NCBI GenBank assembly: GCA_964648505.1
Contig: CAZYMI010000012.1
Coordinates: 1 to 57,898 of the forward strand
Reading direction: 5' to 3'
From: CAZYMI01 sp964648505
Lineage (GTDB): Bacteria > Pseudomonadota > Alphaproteobacteria > Micavibrionales > Micavibrionaceae
Length of the DNA: 57,898 nucleotides
A program made the translations under genes and the position numbers. Shown here in pieces: positions 54,427 through 57,898 of this stretch. How positions within the stretch are numbered: the stretch's first letter is position 1; each line of letters starts with the position of its first letter. A model generated the notes under the pieces. It did no database searches. It saw nothing but the letters and a program-made list of their open reading frames with translations, and was not told where the DNA came from.

Positions 54427-54849
54427 ATGTCATTTATTTCAGAGTTTAAAGCTTTTATATCACGCGGCAATGTCGTTGACATGGCCGTTGGTATCATTAT
54501 TGGTGCCGCCTTTACAGCCATTGTAAATTCACTTGTGGCTGATGTGATAATGCCTGTCATTGGCGTTTTAATGAGCGGCATCGATTTTTCTAACAAATTT
54601 ATTATCCTTGACCCCGCACGCATGAAAGAAACTTTCTCAAGCGTCAAAGCGGCTAAAGATGCGGGCGTTCCTGTCATGTCTTATGGGGTTTTTATCAACG
54701 CCTTGATCAATTTTCTGATCGTTGCTTTTGCTGTGTTCTGGCTTGTAAAGATTGTAAACCGCTTTAAAAAAGAAGAAGCGGCAGCGCCTGCAGCCCCGCC
54801 TGCCGATATTGCGCTTTTAACTGAAATTCGCGATCTGCTTAAAAAATAA
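54427..54849 (+). CDS. mscL: Large-conductance mechanosensitive channel MscL
   Basis: The 140-residue protein begins MSFISEFKAFISRGNVVDMA followed by VGIIIGAAFTAIVNSLV, the MscL first helix with its Gly/Ala pore face. The second helix YGVFINALINFLIVAFAVFW comes near residue 87, and a C-terminal helix EIRDLLKK closes it. It releases solutes on osmotic downshock. Length is typical (about 136-150). Confidence 0.97.
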   Translation: MSFISEFKAFISRGNVVDMAVGIIIGAAFTAIVNSLVADVIMPVIGVLMSGIDFSNKFIILDPARMKETFSSVKAAKDAGVPVMSYGVFINALINFLIVAFAVFWLVKIVNRFKKEEAAAPAAPPADIALLTEIRDLLKK

Positions 54850-54933
54850 AGCCCACAATTGCTCTCAATAAGCCGTTTTCATACTTGCGGAATTAACGGA
54901 AATTCCCTAAAACCAAGGCCTTATACATCTAAA

Positions 54934-55009
<76 letters not shown>

Positions 55010-55028
55010 ATCTTTTTAAGGTTTTTAT

Positions 55029-56138
55029 TTACGGACGGGCTTCAGGTGTTGCCCTTCGTGATGTCCCCAAATTCATATTTATGTGTGGCGTTCTTAACCC
55101 CATGTAATGGTTAAGCAAATAATTGCGATAAGTTTGGTCCATACCGTTTGGAATCGTAAATTTTAAAATCGCTGTGCCTTGCGGGTCTTGTATAAGTTTA
55201 CCAGCATTATCACCGCTTAAGGCGACGCGTACTCTGATCGGGGCTAAGTTTTGTCTATAGTCTTCGACCAGAAGCGTTGCTGGGTCATGCAGCAAAACCG
55301 GGTTGCCCTGTGACCAGCCTTTTTCAAAAGCACGAATAATATCAAGCGATAACTGACCCGATGAATCTTGCGCGGTTAGTTTATCAATATCAGATCTTGT
55401 CAGGGCTAATTTACGTGTTTCATCAAACGGGACAATTCTGGCTTTTTCAGCAAAAACTCGAAGCACCTGATCTGCTGCGCTTGGATCTGCTTTAAAATTA
55501 AAATCAACTGGCAGGTCTTGTGCAAGGCTGCCCCCCATAATTGTAACAGTATCAACGTAGCGCAGTATTCTATAGTGGCCTTGTGAATCTTGGCCAAAAG
55601 CATCAATCAGTTTTGCAAGACTGGTCATCGGCCCTGTCACCACATAATCGATTTTTTTGTTGGCTTGAATAATTCGATCTCGGAAATTCTGCGCCCACTT
55701 GTCATCATATTCATGGGCAATATCTGTGCTTCTGGGAAGAGTAACATTGCAAATACCATTGCCATTGATGCCTGCGCGCCGCGCAATCTCTGCAAGGGCG
55801 ATCGGTGTTGCAGGGCTTAATGGTTGCTCTTCACCACGCCAGACTTGTGGCAATGATCGACCCTGTCTGGAAAAATAAAGAACATCAAGTGAATTACGTA
55901 CGGTATTATCTGCTGTTGTATTGCCATACCCAGCTATAACAGCAAAGACAGGCATTCTGTTGTGTCTGGATGAAGACAGCAAAAGCCAAGCATCATCGCG
56001 CCCTGTGTCTACATCATAGACAACTGGATCGGGGGTGTTTGTTGACGACCTTAAAACTTCTGTCGTCTGACAAGCAGATAAATTAACGAGTAAAATAGGC
56101 GCAGTTAGAACCGCATTAATGAAATTTTTTCTGAGCAT
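55029..56138 (-). CDS. Lipoprotein of the inosine-uridine nucleoside hydrolase family
   Basis: The 369-residue protein has a lipobox VNLSAC (C23) and the nucleoside hydrolase calcium motif YDVDTGRDDAWLL near residue 42, related to the usual DTDPGxDD. AVIAGYGNT near 68 and DYVVTGPMTSLAKLID near 165 follow. The family cleaves N-glycosidic bonds of ribonucleosides. An exported lipid-anchored form suggests salvage of nucleosides outside the cytoplasm. Substrate cannot be told. It ends just beside tRNA-Ala. Confidence 0.82.
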   Translation of the reverse strand: MLRKNFINAVLTAPILLVNLSACQTTEVLRSSTNTPDPVVYDVDTGRDDAWLLLSSSRHNRMPVFAVIAGYGNTTADNTVRNSLDVLYFSRQGRSLPQVWRGEEQPLSPATPIALAEIARRAGINGNGICNVTLPRSTDIAHEYDDKWAQNFRDRIIQANKKIDYVVTGPMTSLAKLIDAFGQDSQGHYRILRYVDTVTIMGGSLAQDLPVDFNFKADPSAADQVLRVFAEKARIVPFDETRKLALTRSDIDKLTAQDSSGQLSLDIIRAFEKGWSQGNPVLLHDPATLLVEDYRQNLAPIRVRVALSGDNAGKLIQDPQGTAILKFTIPNGMDQTYRNYLLNHYMGLRTPHINMNLGTSRRATPEARP

Positions 56139-56262
56139 GGGCGGACAGTACTTTAAAACAAATTAATATGTCAATAAATAATTTTCTCTTAGATTTTTTA
56201 CTCTAAAGTGGCTGTGTTTTCGGCCAAAATTTGCTATGTTATGAGTTCTAAGGAGAGACTAA

Positions 56263-56391
56263 ATGAAAACGACGTTACTGATTACTCTTGCGATTCTGGG
56301 TATATCCAGCCTGTCTGCTTGTAACACAGCCAATGGCTTTGGTAAGGATCTTGAAAGTGCTGGTCGCGGAATACAAAATGGCGCTGGTTAG
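56263..56391 (+). CDS. Entericidin-family small lipoprotein
   Basis: This 42-residue product is below usual ORF cut-offs. It has a lipobox SSLSAC with C20 followed by NTANGFGKDLESAGRGIQNG, the entericidin A/B pattern (GKDIQxxGxxI). AAGGAGAG is a strong ribosome binding site nine bases before the ATG. Entericidins are stress-linked membrane lipopeptides, EcnB being proposed as a bacteriolytic toxin. It is followed 12 bases later by a small exported protein. Confidence 0.88.
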   Translation: MKTTLLITLAILGISSLSACNTANGFGKDLESAGRGIQNGAG

Positions 56392-56403
56392 AAAAGAGAG
56401 TTT

Positions 56404-56739
56404 ATGTCACGTTTTTTATGCCTTGTTTTTGCCCTCATAGCTTTAAACATAATATCGTCTGTATCCTATGCAGCGGATGATTTACTTCCCCCAAAAGAAG
56501 ATGGGCCAGTGACTGATTTTTCAAAATCCCAACTTGGCAACAAGGAGGAAGTTGAAGAAAAATTTGGCACCAAAGTTGACCAGACCATCCTTGATAGTGG
56601 CCAGGGTCTCTCTTCTCAGCGTGACCGTTTAGGCAATGACCGCGCAGGATTGTTCTTCGATCATCGCAAAGATGACCGTTTACAAGAAAGCTCTGACACA
56701 ATTGGTGTTCAGATCAAATTGTTTGATTTAAACGAATGA
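56404..56739 (+). CDS. Small exported protein of unknown function
   Basis: The 111-residue product has a signal peptide (FLCLVFALIALNIISSVSYA) and a highly charged mature part with DKVDQT-like acidic helices: GNKEEVEEKFGTKVD, LSSQRDRLGNDRAGLFFDHR. I do not recognise it. AAAAGAGAG lies just before the ATG. It follows the entericidin-like gene by 12 bases and is likely co-transcribed. Its stop abuts the stop of the convergent broken gene. Confidence 0.75.
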   Translation: MSRFLCLVFALIALNIISSVSYAADDLLPPKEDGPVTDFSKSQLGNKEEVEEKFGTKVDQTILDSGQGLSSQRDRLGNDRAGLFFDHRKDDRLQESSDTIGVQIKLFDLNE

Positions 56740-57722
56740 CTAGGCTTTAGGCACATTCTGCATATCAGAACTTACGCGCACCTGCGGCCTTAGGTCTATT
56801 TCTGTGCGTCTAGCAATAATGTAGTAGCCTCTCTCGGCATGCGATGCAATCTGTCTCATAACTGTATCTAACTCCATGCCGCGAGCATTTGATACCTTGC
56901 GCAAAAGTGCATCCTCACTTGGACCATGTCGATGCACAGCATCTTGAATATACGCTGGAATCTTTTGCTGTGGCACCCCGTAGTCAATCTCTGAGTCGGC
57001 ATATCTGCGCGGTCTTTCACCAAAACGATCTTCAGCGACTTCTCCAAGATTCGCAGTATAAAAACTCTCTTCCCGTGTTCCCTCTTTGGGAATATGAAAT
57101 GATACATCAAGGTTCTTACCAATAGCTGACGAACCTAATCTTTCAGAAACGAAGTGCGATACGAGAGCGCTTCGGTTTGTAATTGGATCTAGGCTATTTT
57201 CGTTTCCTGGTATTTGCGAAAATGATAGATGCACACCTTTGTCATCTTCAATCATTGTATAAATAAATGGTGCATTAAACCTATCACCAAAAATATTAAC
57301 GGGTAGCTCAAGTATACCTGATTGCGCACCTACTTTTTGTTGGTCTACTAGAGGCAATGGTGCTTTATAGCCAACATAATTTCGGGTTTGCGCAACTAAC
57401 ATATTGGCCGCGTCTTCAAAAAAATTTTCCCGAATCAACAAGTCCATTAAATTTTTCGCTATAGCGTTGTGGCGTGTCCAGAACACTCGGAATAACACCT
57501 GCGTCATTAAAAGGCTCTACCGTTCTCTCTTGAAACAGCTTGAAGTAGTTACTGACAAAGTTAGCGTAATGTTCAATCTGCAAGCCTATTAAGGCATCGT
57601 CCTCAGATATCCACGGGCGTCTATTCTCAATCCTATCGTTGAGATGAGGAAATTATAATTGTCGCAAAAGCTTCAATTGCTTCTCTAACTTTTTGTGCTG
57701 CGCTTACCTGAGTGCTTACCAT
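56740..57722 (-). pseudogene. Unknown gene broken by two frameshifts
   Basis: A frame from ATG 57722 (AGGG eight bases upstream) reads MVSTQVSAAQKVREAIEAFA and stops at a TAG near 57635. Protein-like sequence resumes in another frame as LNDRIENRRPWISEDDALIG, continuing to TPQRYSEKFNGLVDSGKFF with a stop at the seven-A run 57418-57424. It then continues in the third frame as EDAANMLVAQTRNYVGYK down to 56740. Two single-base deletions, one near 57649-57660 and one in the A7 tract, would restore about 325 residues. The last 245 residues are an intact-looking soluble domain. I do not recognise the family. Sequencing error in the A7 run or true decay are both possible. Confidence 0.7.
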
Positions 57723-57789
57723 GCTTTTTCCCTATAGCGAAAAAGCATAACAAAAAATAAATAACAATATTTTAATTATAAAAATTCTT

Positions 57790-57818
57790 AAAAAACCCCG
57801 TGAAATACGGGGTTTTTT
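57790..57818 (-). terminator. Terminator of tuf
   Basis: AAAAAACCCCGT (57790-57801) and ACGGGGTTTTTT (57807-57818) form a 12-base-pair stem with loop GAAAT. Read on the minus strand it starts 25 bases after the tuf stop and ends in a T-tract. The flanking A and T runs also make it usable in the other direction. Confidence 0.93.
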
Positions 57819-57842
57819 AATTCTATTTTGTGCTGCTAAAAA

Positions 57843-57898
57843 CTACTCTACAATTTTAGCAACGACGCCTGCGCCTACGGTGCGGCCGCCTTCGCGGA
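57843..57898 (-). CDS. tuf: Elongation factor Tu, C-terminal end (cut by window edge)
   Basis: The last 18 codons read REGGRTVGAGVVAKIVE followed by TAG at 57845-57843. This is the strongly conserved EF-Tu C-terminus. The rest of the gene lies beyond the window. Confidence 0.96.
   Translation of the reverse strand, partial: REGGRTVGAGVVAKIVE

Overview
The window looks like an AT-rich chromosome segment (roughly 40-45% G+C by eye) of an alphaproteobacterium. The evidence is the run kdsD-lptC-lptA-lptB-rpoN-hpf-ptsN, a short PutA without a DNA-binding domain, an FzlA-like GST-fold protein and a sigma-54 flagellar promoter. A Micavibrio-like or Rhodospirillales/Holosporales-like lineage would fit, but I cannot fix the order. 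The organism appears flagellated and Gram-negative, with LPS transport genes. It carries most of the core of a type IVB (Dot/Icm, IncI-Tra-like) secretion system. The sequence is a scaffold: 10 Ns lie inside icmB.

Layout. 1-641: 5' part of a DotA/TraY homologue running off the left edge. 867-5797: a protein with three tandem ~78-residue repeats, EttA, two TerD-family genes and the fused ends of a deleted metallophosphoesterase. 5807-7782: a YceI / cytochrome b561 / YceI operon with a small membrane protein. 7838-20158: housekeeping genes (uppP, rsmD, rluB, tadA, an EAL protein, purD, putA, xseA, an FzlA-like gene, an SDR and a response regulator). 20272-28583: tRNA-Leu(CAG), rnd and the LPS-transport/rpoN/hpf/ptsN block, with a LysE-type exporter gene between lptA and lptB.

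28584-52445 is the main accessory region. Two minus-strand blocks encode the type IVB apparatus. The promoter-proximal one runs DsbC/G-like, unknown, lytic transglycosylase, dotD, dotC, dotB, icmT, TcpQ/PilL-like. The second runs dotI, dotH, dotG, dotF/icmG, icmC, icmD, icmJ, icmB, unknown. This is the order of traH-I-J-K and traM-N-O-P-Q-R-T-U of IncI plasmids. Between the blocks, on the opposite strand, lie two paralogous exported proteins and flgK-flgL behind a clear sigma-54 promoter. RpoN is encoded in the same window. No coupling ATPase (DotL), IcmF/DotU or relaxase is visible, so the machine is incomplete here and its use (protein secretion or DNA transfer) cannot be read from this window.

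52493-57898: an AEC transporter, a Bax-inhibitor-1 family protein, MscL, tRNA-Ala(GGC), a lipoprotein nucleoside hydrolase, an entericidin-like lipopeptide, a small exported protein, a gene broken by two frameshifts, and the 3' end of tuf with its terminator at the right edge.

The most noteworthy points are the IncI-ordered type IVB locus split by a sigma-54 flgKL unit and a paralogous exported pair, the stepwise duplication linking IcmC to IcmD, the unknown genes physically tied to the apparatus, the cored-out phosphoesterase, and the frameshifted gene next to tuf.
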